Below are positions 38,588-47,609 of a stretch of DNA of 64,000 bases, in pieces. The stretch's first letter is position 1. Every line of letters begins with the position of its first letter. The stretch spans positions 1,039,545 to 1,103,544 of the forward strand of contig NZ_NGKU01000001.1 in assembly GCF_002140915.1 (NCBI RefSeq). The letters run 5' to 3'. Position numbers and translations under genes: made by a program. The notes beneath the pieces are model-generated. The model saw nothing but the letters and a program-made list of their open reading frames with translations, did no database searches and was not told the DNA's origin. The stretch is from Candidatus Enterococcus testudinis (lineage in GTDB: Bacteria > Bacillota > Bacilli > Lactobacillales > Enterococcaceae).

Positions 38588-39293
38588 TCTGGCATTGATC
38601 CAAGCAACACAAGTATCCGCAGAAGAAGTCGCAAGTTACCAAACAAATGGAACCATCACGTTTGAAGCAGATGATTCGATTACACCGCCTGTGGATCCCG
38701 TTAATCCAGAAAAACCTGTAACACCGATTGATCCTTCAAAACCGGATGACAAACCTACTGAAGGGACTGGCGGCCCATTATCCATCGATTTCGCGTCAAG
38801 TTTTATCTTCGGCGGTCATAAAATCACTACAGAAACAATGGACTACTATGCAGGCCTGCAAACCTTCCAAGACAGCGAAGACGGTCCCAACTATATCCAG
38901 ATCACGGATAAACGGGGAACACAAGAAGGCTGGACGGTATCTGTGAAACAAAACGGACAATTTGAAACAAGAAATGGAGATATTCTTGAAGGCGCAGAAT
39001 TATTTTTATCTGCTGGAACGACCACTTCTGTTACAGATCAACAGTATAGCCCTAGAGCTACACTAAAAAGAGAAGTAACCCTAAATCCAAATGGATTTCA
39101 AGATGTTTTAGTAAGTGCTAATAGTGGTCAAGGTATGGGTACTTGGATTTATAAGTTTGGAAATGATGCCGAAGAAGGCCGAACTGCGGTGAAATTAAAC
39201 GTTCCTGGAAAAACTGTCAAATTAGCACAAGAATACAGCACAACAATAACGTGGACTTTAAGTAATATACCAACAGTTACTTATGATAGTTAA
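38547..39293 (+). CDS. WxL-domain surface protein A
   Basis: A 248-residue secreted protein: signal peptide to about residue 27 (VSAEE), a Pro-rich linker (about 48-75), then a WxL domain with both signatures, EGWTVSVKQNG and STTITWTLSN. It binds peptidoglycan non-covalently. ATG 38547 follows AAAAAGGAG. First of three tandem paralogues; a fragment of a fourth follows it. Confidence 0.88.
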   Translation: MKKNLATLGLTVCSLALIQATQVSAEEVASYQTNGTITFEADDSITPPVDPVNPEKPVTPIDPSKPDDKPTEGTGGPLSIDFASSFIFGGHKITTETMDYYAGLQTFQDSEDGPNYIQITDKRGTQEGWTVSVKQNGQFETRNGDILEGAELFLSAGTTTSVTDQQYSPRATLKREVTLNPNGFQDVLVSANSGQGMGTWIYKFGNDAEEGRTAVKLNVPGKTVKLAQEYSTTITWTLSNIPTVTYDS

Positions 39294-39363
39294 AAAATAT
39301 AAAAAAATTTTATAATTTGAACAAACTAGGGCTTCGAAAAGAGCAAAGTAAGACGATGATTAG

Positions 39364-39435
39364 GACAAACAACCTATTTCAGAAAAAGAATATTCAACAA
39401 CGTTAACATGGAGTCTGAGGAATACGCCAGGTTAA
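39364..39435 (+). pseudogene. 3' remnant of a further WxL gene
   Basis: The frame reads PISEKEYSTTLTWSLRNTPG-stop, which matches the last WxL block of the neighbours (EYSTTITWTLSN in A). Everything upstream is missing. It is a scar of recombination between tandem WxL genes. Confidence 0.75.
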
Positions 39436-39454
39436 AATCAAAGGAGAAAACAAT

Positions 39455-40264
39455 ATGAAAAAAACAATTGGATTATGCAGTGTCCTACTTTTATCAGCTG
39501 TTGCAATCAGCACAGAAGCAAGTGCCAATACAGGCGGAGAATATGAATCAAATGGTGGCGTGCAATTTATTCCCAATAATAATATCACGTCTCCAGTCAA
39601 TCCCATCGATCCAGATCCAGGAGAACCAGTGAAGCCAATCGATCCAGTTAATCCAGAAGGTCCAAACCCTGGAACAAACGGTCCTTTGTCGATCGATTAT
39701 GCATCAAGTTTTGATTTCGGGATCAACCGCATCTCAAATCGGGATGAGACCTATTATGCCCGTGCGCAATTCTATCATTCGGATGTTGAAGATGCTGAAG
39801 AATTGATCACACCAAACTATGTCCAAGTGACAGATAATCGCGGGACAAATGCAGGTTGGACATTGACTGTGAAGCAAAATGGTCAATTTTATAGTGAGGA
39901 AGCAGACTATGGCACTTTAGATGGTTCTCAAATTACACTAACTGACTCATTTGTGAATTCTAATGCCGCTGCACAGGTTGCACGACCAGAAACCTTTAGC
40001 CAAATCACGCTTGATCCAAATGGTGCTATTTCAACAGTTATGGCAGCAAAAGACAAAAGTGGTGCTGGAACTTGGGTAAACGGTTGGGGTGAAGTTGAAA
40101 CAATCACTGAAAAGAATGAAGACAATGACGATGTTGAAGCACACGTAACGAAAGCTGTTTCTTTGAGCGTACCCGGCAGCACACCGAAAGAAGCGGTAGT
40201 TTATCGTACAACATTAAACTGGAATCTAACCGATGCACCCTTGAACGGAACTGATAATAACTAA
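39455..40264 (+). CDS. WxL-domain surface protein B
   Basis: A 269-residue secreted WxL protein: signal peptide (cut near ASAN, residue 25), linker rich in Pro/Asp/Asn (about 45-75), then the domain start GPLSIDYASSFDFG and the signatures AGWTLTVKQNG and TTLNWNLTD. AAAGGAG precedes the ATG. Paralogue of A and C. Confidence 0.9.
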   Translation: MKKTIGLCSVLLLSAVAISTEASANTGGEYESNGGVQFIPNNNITSPVNPIDPDPGEPVKPIDPVNPEGPNPGTNGPLSIDYASSFDFGINRISNRDETYYARAQFYHSDVEDAEELITPNYVQVTDNRGTNAGWTLTVKQNGQFYSEEADYGTLDGSQITLTDSFVNSNAAAQVARPETFSQITLDPNGAISTVMAAKDKSGAGTWVNGWGEVETITEKNEDNDDVEAHVTKAVSLSVPGSTPKEAVVYRTTLNWNLTDAPLNGTDNN

Positions 40265-40278
40265 GGAGGAAATCAACG

Positions 40279-41016
40279 ATGAAGAAAAGAAGTGCAGTAA
40301 TAAGTTTACTTAGTGTCTGTGTATTGGCACCGACACTGGCATTTGCCAATGATGTCATTGAATACGACTCTAACGGTCAAATCTCATTTCAACCAAGTAC
40401 TGATAGCACAAATCCATTAGATCCACTTGATCCGGATCCGGATAGACCAATCAAACCGGTGGATCCAACTGTACCTGGCGGGGAACCAAATCCAGGAACC
40501 CAAGGACCATTGTCGATTGACTTTGCGTCAAGTCTAGATTTTGGTACCCAAGAAATCACCTCTAGAACAGAATACTATCATGCAGCAAGCCAAAAATATA
40601 CGGACTTTGACGGCGAAGACGGTGAAGGGCCGAACTTTGTCCAAGTAACGGACAACCGCGGAACAGAAGCCGGCTGGTCATTGTCAGTGAAACAAAATGG
40701 TCAATTCTATTCTTCTGAGTGGGAGCAAGAGTTGGACAACGCAGAAATTACTTTCAACAATGGTGGAATCGTGACAAATTCAGATTCTACGAAACCATCT
40801 GAAAGTGCCAACAAGATCGTCTTAGATCCTAATGGTGCTGAGTCACATGTAATGACTGCCCATGAAGGTGAAGGGGCTGGAACATACTTGATGACATGGG
40901 GTGAAACCGTCGATGAAGCCCGCGAAAGTATTGTTTTGGAAGTGCCTGGTTCATCAACGAAATATGCAACACAATATACAACGACCTTTACTTGGACGTT
41001 AAACGATACACCGTAG
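40279..41016 (+). CDS. WxL-domain surface protein C
   Basis: A 245-residue secreted WxL protein with a Pro/Asp linker (about 40-72), GPLSIDFASSLDFG and the signatures AGWSLSVKQNG and TTFTWTLND. AAGGAGG precedes the ATG, 15 bp after gene B. Third tandem copy; the three differ mainly in the insert between the two WxL motifs. Confidence 0.9.
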   Translation: MKKRSAVISLLSVCVLAPTLAFANDVIEYDSNGQISFQPSTDSTNPLDPLDPDPDRPIKPVDPTVPGGEPNPGTQGPLSIDFASSLDFGTQEITSRTEYYHAASQKYTDFDGEDGEGPNFVQVTDNRGTEAGWSLSVKQNGQFYSSEWEQELDNAEITFNNGGIVTNSDSTKPSESANKIVLDPNGAESHVMTAHEGEGAGTYLMTWGETVDEARESIVLEVPGSSTKYATQYTTTFTWTLNDTP

Positions 41017-41088
41017 ACAAGTTTATTTTTTGATCTAGGATTTTCAATGAACCCTAGATCTGTACATAGAAACAGGAAGGAATTATGT

Positions 41089-42153
41089 ATGTTAAAAAAA
41101 CTCATTATTAGTATCTTGATGGCGACGCTCGTATGTACGCTGGGTATATCAACTGTTCAAGCATCACAGTTTCGGTTTGCGGTCAATCCGATTACACCAG
41201 ATAATCAAGTAGATACAACGAAGTCTTATTTTGATTTAAAGATGGATCCGGGTCAATCACAGACGATAGAAGTTGAATTAAGAAATGATTCTGATGAAGA
41301 AGTAGAAGTCGGCATAGAAATTGCCCCCGCATCTACCAACTTGAACGGGGTAGTCGAATATGGGTTGAATGATATCATACCAGACGAATCCTTACGTTAT
41401 AACCTGACGGATCTCGTAGAAGTTGAGGATTCAATCATATTACCCAAAGAAAGTACAACGGTTTTGCGCTTGGCAATTCAAATGCCAGACACAGCTTTTG
41501 ATGGGCTGATTGCTGGTGGAATCACTTTCAAAGAAATCGATGACTCGGATGTGGAAACAGAAGAAGAACAAGGAATGACCATCAAGAATGAATATTCGTA
41601 TGTTGTAGCCCTTCTTTTACGCCAGAATCTGAATGAAGTATCACCCACATTAGATTTAACAAATGTCGAAGCCGGTCAAGTCAATGCGAGAAATGTCATC
41701 AATGCAACCTTCCGCAACGAAGCGTCTGCCTATTTGAATCAACTGCGATTGATCAATCAAGTGACCAAAGAAAATGAAACGGATGTTCTGTATGCTTCCG
41801 ACCAAGAAAGTATGCAAGTCGCACCAAATTCACAATTTACGTATCCTATTTCCTTGAACGGAGAGAGACTTGAACCTGGAACCTATCATTTCACGTCAAC
41901 TGCTTATGGGATAAAAAGCGATGAGGGCGAGTATGAAGTGGAAAATGAAGCAGGTGAGATTGACACGTATATGTACAAGTGGGAATTCGATCAAACCTTT
42001 GAAATTACTGCAGAAGTTGCCCGGACCTTAAATGCAGCCGATGTGACGATTGAGGATGATATCACATGGATGTATATTGTTGGCGGAATTGTCTTCTTAT
42101 TGATTGGTTTACTCCTGCTGCTGATTTACCGTAAAAAGAAAAACAAGGAATGA
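41089..42153 (+). CDS. DUF916/DUF3324 WxL-interacting protein (CscA-like)
   Basis: A 354-residue membrane-anchored surface protein: signal peptide (cut near VQAS, residue 26), DUF916 domain with Ig-like strands (FAVNPITPDNQ, SYFDLKMDPGQSQTIEVELRN), DUF3324 domain, a C-terminal TM segment and the basic tail RKKKNKE. The family binds WxL proteins and host ligands. ATG 41089 has AGGAAGG upstream. It overlaps the sortase gene by 4 nt. Confidence 0.9.
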   Translation: MLKKLIISILMATLVCTLGISTVQASQFRFAVNPITPDNQVDTTKSYFDLKMDPGQSQTIEVELRNDSDEEVEVGIEIAPASTNLNGVVEYGLNDIIPDESLRYNLTDLVEVEDSIILPKESTTVLRLAIQMPDTAFDGLIAGGITFKEIDDSDVETEEEQGMTIKNEYSYVVALLLRQNLNEVSPTLDLTNVEAGQVNARNVINATFRNEASAYLNQLRLINQVTKENETDVLYASDQESMQVAPNSQFTYPISLNGERLEPGTYHFTSTAYGIKSDEGEYEVENEAGEIDTYMYKWEFDQTFEITAEVARTLNAADVTIEDDITWMYIVGGIVFLLIGLLLLLIYRKKKNKE

Positions 42154-42956
42154 AGCAAGCAGATAGATTGATTCGCTGTATGATATATCTTTTGACTATT
42201 TTCGGTATCATGATGGTTTACTTTCCATTTTTGCAAGAAAGCATCGTAGCCATCCAGTTGGGTAATAAAAAAATCATACTGCATCAAGAGTTCCCAGTTG
42301 TAGCACCTGAAGAACCCATTCGTTCTGTCGATGTGCCAGCAATTTTAGAGAATACGACGAGTGAAGTGGATGCGTATGGATTTATAGAAATACCGTCCAT
42401 TTCCTTTCAGGAACCACTATTGATTGGCATCACCAATCAGAATCTGTTACAAGGTGGTGTGGTGATGTTTCCTGAAAGACAGTTGTCAAAAGACAATGTA
42501 GTGCTTCTCGGACATAATTTAGGCAATCAGCGTGTTTTGTTTGGCCAGTTTGTTGATCTAGCGGTAGGTTCGAAAGTGACAGTCTCCTACTTTGATGAAA
42601 AAGTGACGTATCAAATCATTGAAAAAAACTTCATCGAAGAAACCAATATGGTTGTCACGGAAAACAATTATGGACCGAGATTGACCATTATTACTTGTCC
42701 AAATGCCAGACGCTCCCCACATCGCTGGCAAATCATTGCTTTGCCAGTGAAAGAGGAGACATTGCCTGATCAGGAACAAAATCAGTCGGCAGGGGACAAT
42801 AGGATCACCACGCAATATGAACAGTGGCAAAAGAGCCAAATAAACGGGTATATTCGCATCTTGACTGTGATATTACAAGTGTTGGTCGGATGTTTTATTA
42901 TAAATAGGTCTTTAGGCAAGAAACATTCAGCTGTAAAAAATAAACAAGTGATTTGA
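42150..42956 (+). CDS. Sortase
   Basis: A 268-residue membrane sortase: N-terminal TM (about 10-30), catalytic H122 in VLLGHNLGN, C183 in IITCPNARRS and Arg in RRSPHRW, plus a C-terminal TM segment (about 235-255). The C-terminal TM resembles class C pilin sortases; the active-site text fits class A or C. It starts inside the previous stop (ATGA). Likely anchors the small LPXTG protein, perhaps also the galactanase at 8441. Confidence 0.85.
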   Translation: MKQADRLIRCMIYLLTIFGIMMVYFPFLQESIVAIQLGNKKIILHQEFPVVAPEEPIRSVDVPAILENTTSEVDAYGFIEIPSISFQEPLLIGITNQNLLQGGVVMFPERQLSKDNVVLLGHNLGNQRVLFGQFVDLAVGSKVTVSYFDEKVTYQIIEKNFIEETNMVVTENNYGPRLTIITCPNARRSPHRWQIIALPVKEETLPDQEQNQSAGDNRITTQYEQWQKSQINGYIRILTVILQVLVGCFIINRSLGKKHSAVKNKQVI

Positions 42957-42977
42957 ATGGAAGGAGGAGTCTACGAG

Positions 42978-43358
42978 ATGAATTTGAATGATATAAAAGA
43001 TATTCAAGAATATGTACGCGGTATTGATAAAAAAATGTGTCCCCATTTCTTAGCTACACATCCACGGGTTGCAGATTATTACGACATGTTAAAATCCGAG
43101 ATTTGTATGATCGAGCATCAAAAAACGTATTCCTTCATTGAGAGAATGCGATTGCTGCTAAATCTGGATGCCAAACTTCAAATCCTGCTAGGATTGTCTA
43201 CAGCGCAAGAAGAAATCATTGATAGCTTTGGTGTCAGTGAAGAAGAGCTGATTCAAATCATTGAATCTGATTGTCGAACGTATTACCGAGAGTCATTAGG
43301 TAAACGAACGATTGATGACGTTCCATGGTCACTGATTTGTTTAAGTGATCAAATTTAA
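42978..43358 (+). CDS. Soluble protein of unknown function
   Basis: A 126-residue, mostly helical cytoplasmic protein (MNLNDIKDIQEYVRGIDKK; later VSEEELIQIIESDC). AAGGAGG (42961-42967) precedes ATG 42978. It opens the unusual downstream half of the cluster. No family recognised. Confidence 0.65.
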   Translation: MNLNDIKDIQEYVRGIDKKMCPHFLATHPRVADYYDMLKSEICMIEHQKTYSFIERMRLLLNLDAKLQILLGLSTAQEEIIDSFGVSEEELIQIIESDCRTYYRESLGKRTIDDVPWSLICLSDQI

Positions 43359-43439
43359 AAAAAGGTTGTTGGATGTTGCCAATGGTTAAAGCGCACTGCT
43401 GGTACATCAGTAATACGATAGGACGCTAGGAGGAGTAAG

Positions 43440-44507
43440 ATGGGGCTTTTTAGAAAGAAAAAAGAGGACGAAACATATGAAAACGTCCACGTATATGATG
43501 AAGACGAATATGATGAAGATGAATATGACGAAGAAGCATACGATGAAGAAGCATACGATGAAGATGACTATGATGAAGACGAGTACGAGGATGAGGACTA
43601 TGAGGAGGATGAAGACGATTCATCTGGTCACGAATCTACCCGTGGACATGTTCAGAATCTTGAATTAACGATTACGCAACTGAGTCAAACGGTTGAACAT
43701 CTTTCAAAACAACTCGACAATAAACAAGAATCAATCAATCGAATGGCCGCTCAAGTGACAAGGCATGATAGCGTTGTTTACGAAAAAGATCAACTACAAG
43801 CCAAAGTCAATGAATTAAGCAGACAACTAGAAGCAGCGCAAGAAGAAAAACGAGCGTTATCCGCGACATATCAACGTGATTTGTCTGAATTATCAGAATC
43901 GGCTGATCATGCAGAGGCGTATGAAGATAGAATAAAAGATCTACTGGATCAAAATGAAGAATTGAATCGTCAGCTTGAAGAACTCTCTCCACTAAAAGAT
44001 GTCAAAGAAGAGTGGACAAAAGAACGAAAAACCAAAGACGAAATCATCTCAAGGTTGAAGGAAAATGAAGAAGCATTATCAGATCAACTGAAGACTTTAA
44101 AGCACGAGCACCAACAAATGAGCGATCGTTTGCAAAACGTTAATCATAAATACCAGGAACTAGAAAATTCACGAGTGCAGCAATTGGCCGACAGAAATGT
44201 GATGCAAAGAGATCTCGAAAGAGAGTTGGAAAGACAAGAACACATGAAAAATGAGTTGGCAACGATTCTCTTAGAAGCGAAGGAAAAAGCGCGGGAGACC
44301 ACCGCTGCGGCAGAGATTGAAGCCAAACATCGACGACAAAAAGCCGAAAATGAAGCAAACAAAATTGTTTCAGAAGCATCAATGGAAGTGATCCGCATCA
44401 GGCAAGACTTGAAACAATATAAAGAGCGATTGACGCAGTTTCATCAAGAATCAGAAGGACTCTTTAAACAATGGCTCAAATCGAGCGAGGGTTTTGATTT
44501 GCCTTGA
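43440..44507 (+). CDS. Coiled-coil protein with acidic repeat head and DivIVA-like tail
   Basis: A 355-residue cytoplasmic protein. It starts MGLFRKKK (basic, may contact membrane), followed by an extremely acidic Tyr/Asp/Glu repeat region (about 18-62). Residues 75-345 are almost continuous coiled coil; the last part (KEKARETTAAAEIEAKHRRQ and on through ANKIVSEA) is like DivIVA/GpsB-family and Apo-like tails. AGGAGG precedes the ATG. A polar or septal scaffold is a reasonable guess given the wall hydrolase nearby, but not shown. Confidence 0.65.
   Translation: MGLFRKKKEDETYENVHVYDEDEYDEDEYDEEAYDEEAYDEDDYDEDEYEDEDYEEDEDDSSGHESTRGHVQNLELTITQLSQTVEHLSKQLDNKQESINRMAAQVTRHDSVVYEKDQLQAKVNELSRQLEAAQEEKRALSATYQRDLSELSESADHAEAYEDRIKDLLDQNEELNRQLEELSPLKDVKEEWTKERKTKDEIISRLKENEEALSDQLKTLKHEHQQMSDRLQNVNHKYQELENSRVQQLADRNVMQRDLERELERQEHMKNELATILLEAKEKARETTAAAEIEAKHRRQKAENEANKIVSEASMEVIRIRQDLKQYKERLTQFHQESEGLFKQWLKSSEGFDLP
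43486..43620 (+). repeat. Degenerate 15-bp tandem repeats coding acidic EYDED units
   Basis: Units of five codons (variants of GAA TAT GAT GAA GAT) repeat about eight times. The protein is acidic with a Tyr every five residues. Confidence 0.75.
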
Positions 44508-44564
44508 TGGATACAAGACGATGCCATATATGTAAAAAGATGAAGGCCAAATGAGGGCAAGAAC

Positions 44565-45917
44565 TTGGGTAAAGGAGGGAAACCGAAAATTATTTGTTTT
44601 TTTGATATTCTTTGTTACTTTTGTAACAAACGACCATTTCATTTAGTACAAATAGCTTTCGGGAAAAACTTGACTAAAGACATATTAAGAATAGACGTAT
44701 ATCCAACTTTAAGCCCAAATCTAGAGGACGTATTATATACAGTTGATGTTCTTACCACCATGGTCGAAACCTGTGTGGACCTCTATGAAAGAACGTGGCC
44801 AGACACCCCATTGAATAAAAATCAACTGGATCATTACTTCAGTGAATATTTTTCTGTTGAAGCTTTCACACACCATTTCTCAATCGATATTGTCAACAAA
44901 GAGATTGATCTAGACACTTGTCTTTCTATATTAAAAAAAGAGTTTCCTCAATGGGTGTGGACGCAAGTAGGAACAAACTTCTTATCACCAAAAATTAGAA
45001 CGCTGATTCTAGAATTTATCCCGATTGCGCTGACTGACAATGAGTGGCCATTTATGATCAGTCTTGAAGAGAGTCTCGATCAACAAAAAAAAGCCGAGTA
45101 TTCTGTGTCAGAAATGAAACAAAGAATGAGCGAAATGATTGGATCGGTTTTGGGAAAAGAAATCGTTTCGGTCATCAACCTACCTAAAATGCAAGTGTTT
45201 GAAGAACGACGAACAAACATTGAAAAGAAATTAGCGACTCGAAAGAGGGAAAGCGAATATCAAGCTATCAAAGAACAGCAGTCTGCACCAAATGTCAAAA
45301 AGAAAAATCGTGTAGCGAAAATGAAAGATACAGACAAAATATCAAAGATTGATTCGACCCACATTGCGTTACAAGAGGACGCAAAAAGAGAACGTGCCAG
45401 TAAAGAGCGGTTACGATTAGCCAATCAAAAATTGGAACTATACGTTGAAAATTTAGAAGCATCGATGATAAAAAACAGTATCCAATATTTGAATGCCTTA
45501 TCTGTCGATGAAGATGAGAAATGGCACAAGCGCTACAAAATCAGCCTTAAAGAATATACCTACTTGTTTCAAAAAGCCAAATATCTTGAACAGATGTGGC
45601 GTATCAATGATAATTTGATTCAAAAAATAGAAAAAATGACATTAAACAATAATGAATTGGTATATGAGCGTGGACAAACAAAAGAAATATTAGACAATCA
45701 CCTCTCTGCCAAAGATATCAGTTTGGTTTTTTATGAATGCAGTGTCATTGAATCCAGAGTAAAAATCAATGAGAGACCTTGGTTCCAGAAACCTTACGTA
45801 CGAATGATGAAAATGGATTATGACAATCTATTAAGGAAATCTGCTTATTTCGATTTACTGCAAGGAGAAAGCTATTTGATCGAACAAAAAATTTCTGTCA
45901 CTCAAACGCATATGTAG
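44565..45917 (+). CDS. Coiled-coil protein of unknown function
   Basis: A roughly 440-residue cytoplasmic protein. A Cys pair (CYFCNKRPF) near the N-terminus hints at a metal site. A globular part to about 200 is followed by a Lys/Glu-rich helical region (210-300) and a final helical domain. The start is uncertain: TTG 44565 has GAGGG 7 nt upstream, while a stronger AAAGGAGGG (44571-44579) points to an ATT codon at 44589 in the same frame. No family recognised. It follows the coiled-coil gene by 57 bp. Confidence 0.6.
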   Translation: MGKGGKPKIICFFDILCYFCNKRPFHLVQIAFGKNLTKDILRIDVYPTLSPNLEDVLYTVDVLTTMVETCVDLYERTWPDTPLNKNQLDHYFSEYFSVEAFTHHFSIDIVNKEIDLDTCLSILKKEFPQWVWTQVGTNFLSPKIRTLILEFIPIALTDNEWPFMISLEESLDQQKKAEYSVSEMKQRMSEMIGSVLGKEIVSVINLPKMQVFEERRTNIEKKLATRKRESEYQAIKEQQSAPNVKKKNRVAKMKDTDKISKIDSTHIALQEDAKRERASKERLRLANQKLELYVENLEASMIKNSIQYLNALSVDEDEKWHKRYKISLKEYTYLFQKAKYLEQMWRINDNLIQKIEKMTLNNNELVYERGQTKEILDNHLSAKDISLVFYECSVIESRVKINERPWFQKPYVRMMKMDYDNLLRKSAYFDLLQGESYLIEQKISVTQTHM

Positions 45918-45928
45918 AGGAGATGTAT

Positions 45929-46165
45929 ATGTTGCATATCGATAAAAGAAAAAGGCTTGTATTATTGTATCGGATCTACTTTATTGCTTCATTCATCCCG
46001 CTGGCAATATTCTTACAATTGACTGCCTATTTTTACTTGTCTGCATTTCGTGATTATGTGACGATCAGCCATCTTTTTCTTTTAGCATTCTTATTGGGAT
46101 TTACCATGCATTTACGAAATAACGCATTTCATTATCAGTTGCTCCTTGTCCATTTTGAGGATTAA
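45929..46165 (+). CDS. Small two-TM membrane protein
   Basis: A 78-residue protein starting MLHIDKRKRL with TM segments near 12-35 and 45-63. AGAGGAG lies 6 nt before ATG 45929; ATG 45923 abuts the SD. Unknown function, inside the cluster. Confidence 0.6.
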   Translation: MLHIDKRKRLVLLYRIYFIASFIPLAIFLQLTAYFYLSAFRDYVTISHLFLLAFLLGFTMHLRNNAFHYQLLLVHFED

Positions 46166-46232
46166 GAAAGTAAAATAGTACGTGAGAAAAAATTGGGAAC
46201 CAGTGTTGGGTTTAGGGAGGTTGAAGAAAAAG

Positions 46233-47609
46233 GTGAAAAATCGAAGCAAAGGCGCAAAAGGACTAGCTATGAGCGCCATTCTTAGTCTAGGGCTCTTTCA
46301 AGAGACAGTATCAGAAGCATTCGTCCAACCGTTTCTTGGGATGTCGCCGAAGGAATATATGACAGCCGTTGACGAACGTAGGGCACAAAAACCAGTAGAA
46401 CCAGCGATAGCAACCCATGTACCATTAACCTATATCAATCAGGAAATTGATTCTTTAGAAGAGCATTTTATTTCTGGACAAAATTCAGAATCTTCAGGGA
46501 ATGATTTCATTTCAGCTCCTGAAGCAAAAAATGTTCCGGAAGAGGATAACCTAGCAGACATCAATCAAGACGTTGAGTCAATAGAATCAGAGATTCCGGC
46601 AGAAGCTGAGGAAAGTTTGCTCGATGAGCAGGAAATCGAGAGTAGCCATCCGTCTATTCCGGACCAACCTGATGTGACAGAGAATAAGGAACAAAGTACG
46701 TCAAATAAAGAATCTGATACTCAGCAATCAAGTCCTGCACCCAAAGAAGAGTCAACGACACAGGAAACGACCCAAAAAGAGACGGATGAACCAGTAATTG
46801 AGCAAATCAAAGAAGAAGCCAAGACACAAATCGATGAAGAGCAAACCGAGGAACATTTTCAATTTTCAGTTGTGAAGAACCAAACAACAAACGAATTTAT
46901 TGCGATGATTGGTGAGGATGCGCAAGAGGTTGCTTATGCAAACGGTTTATACGCTTCTGTGATGATTGCCCAAGCCATTCTTGAAACAGGCTCAGGAAAT
47001 AGTACATTATCCAGCGCGCCAAATTACAATTTATTCGGCATCAAAGGCAGTTATTTAGGACAGAAAGTAGTCTTTAATACACAAGAAGACAAAGGAAATG
47101 GCACTTGGTATACGATTTCGTCAAACTTTAGGAAATATCCAGGATATAAAGAATCGATTGAGGATTATGCGCGCTTGTTAAAAGGCGGTATATCTGGAAA
47201 TGCCCATTTTTATGCCCCTGTTTGGAAAGAAAATGCGGCTACCTATCAAGAAGCAACTGCTTGGCTAACAGGCCGTTATGCCACAGATATCCACTACAAC
47301 AAGAAACTGGACGCATTGATCAACACATATCAGCTACAACGTTTTGATACATCTCCAGCGCTCACCCAAACAGTTGATGAAAAGGAACGATTGGATACTC
47401 AAGCGCAAGAAAATACAAAGGATACCGAGGAAACACAACAAGCAAAAGAGAGACAGGTATTGTCCGCGAGTCCTCAGTGGTCGGAGTCATCCTCTGCATC
47501 TGTGCAAACAAAGGAAGCACGTTTGCAAAATAATGCCAATGCCAATCAATATGCTTTGCAACTAAAAGGCAAAGAACCTGCAGGTAATGAGGTGGTACGG
47601 GATGAATGA
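46233..47609 (+). CDS. Secreted glucosaminidase-type peptidoglycan hydrolase
   Basis: About 458 residues. A signal-peptide-like N-terminus (KGLAMSAILSLGLFQETVSEAF) is followed by an acidic, Ser/Thr/Gln/Glu-rich linker (about 60-210), a glucosaminidase domain (about 225-385; catalytic Glu in AQAILETGSG, then NYNLFGIKG) and a polar tail without LysM or GW repeats. It should cleave GlcNAc-MurNAc bonds. GTG 46233 is preferred because GGGAGG is at 46215-46220; a GTG at 46182 is possible. The linker length suggests it must reach through a thick surface layer. Confidence 0.8.
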   Translation: MKNRSKGAKGLAMSAILSLGLFQETVSEAFVQPFLGMSPKEYMTAVDERRAQKPVEPAIATHVPLTYINQEIDSLEEHFISGQNSESSGNDFISAPEAKNVPEEDNLADINQDVESIESEIPAEAEESLLDEQEIESSHPSIPDQPDVTENKEQSTSNKESDTQQSSPAPKEESTTQETTQKETDEPVIEQIKEEAKTQIDEEQTEEHFQFSVVKNQTTNEFIAMIGEDAQEVAYANGLYASVMIAQAILETGSGNSTLSSAPNYNLFGIKGSYLGQKVVFNTQEDKGNGTWYTISSNFRKYPGYKESIEDYARLLKGGISGNAHFYAPVWKENAATYQEATAWLTGRYATDIHYNKKLDALINTYQLQRFDTSPALTQTVDEKERLDTQAQENTKDTEETQQAKERQVLSASPQWSESSSASVQTKEARLQNNANANQYALQLKGKEPAGNEVVRDE

